The position numbers and the translations under genes were made by a program. Below are positions 14,659-14,661 of a stretch of DNA of 14,661 nucleotides, piece by piece. A model generated the notes under the pieces. That model ran no database searches. It was not told the origin of the DNA and saw nothing but the letters and a program-made list of their open reading frames with translations. The first letter of the stretch is position 1; each line of letters begins with the position of its first letter. The stretch is from CAYRVX01 sp964642165 (lineage in GTDB: Bacteria > Planctomycetota > Phycisphaerae > SM23-33), in NCBI GenBank assembly GCA_964642165.1, contig CAZXOC010000192.1:1-14661 (forward strand). Direction: 5' to 3'.

Positions 14659-14661
14659 GCA

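Overview
The window is a very GC-rich stretch of chromosome from what is almost certainly a member of the Planctomycetota, possibly Phycisphaerae or a related lineage (the class is a weak guess). The main evidence is the giant protein in the middle. It opens with a LEPRLLL motif instead of an ordinary signal peptide and ends in a dockerin-like module of the type repeatedly found in planctomycete surface proteins. A ThuA-domain protein, an exported methyltransferase and a secreted orphan with a calcium-loop motif also suit that phylum. I see no tRNA, rRNA, CRISPR array, insertion sequence, phage gene or other sign of recent transfer.

Layout, left to right: (1) 13-2436, minus: multi-pass membrane protein with a central spermidine-synthase-like (SAM-binding fold) domain. 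(2) 2576-3436, minus: protein-L-isoaspartate O-methyltransferase carrying an N-terminal signal sequence. (3) 3566-10813, minus: a 2415-residue gingipain-like (peptidase C25) multidomain surface protein that fills half of the window. (4) 10814-11143: the only intergenic gap over 300 bases, holding a good promoter candidate for the giant gene. (5) 11144-11950 and 11947-13185, minus: a translationally coupled pair, nagA followed by a ThuA-like probable lipoprotein. (6) 13358-14527, plus: a divergently transcribed secreted protein of unknown function with HEAT-like helices and a thrombospondin-3/EF-hand-like calcium loop. The last 134 bases contain only short repeats.

How the parts may fit: nagA and the ThuA-like gene look like one transcript for amino-sugar or related carbohydrate breakdown. 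The giant protein is probably exported and displayed or released; its peptidase domain keeps the His and Cys expected for catalysis, followed by about ten adhesive or calcium-binding modules. The exported isoaspartate methyltransferase and the membrane protein downstream appear to have their own promoters, so a shared function with the giant protein is possible but not shown.

Five of the six starts were moved from the longest open frame to an internal codon with a good Shine-Dalgarno sequence; the 13-2436 gene keeps its longest frame. Very long open frames antisense to the giant gene (about 7.4 kb) and in other frames are by-products of the base composition and are not annotated. I did not find a clearly new multi-gene system. 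The best candidates for novelty are the architecture of the giant protein, the exported methyltransferase, and the stem-loop lying against the ribosome-binding site of the membrane gene.
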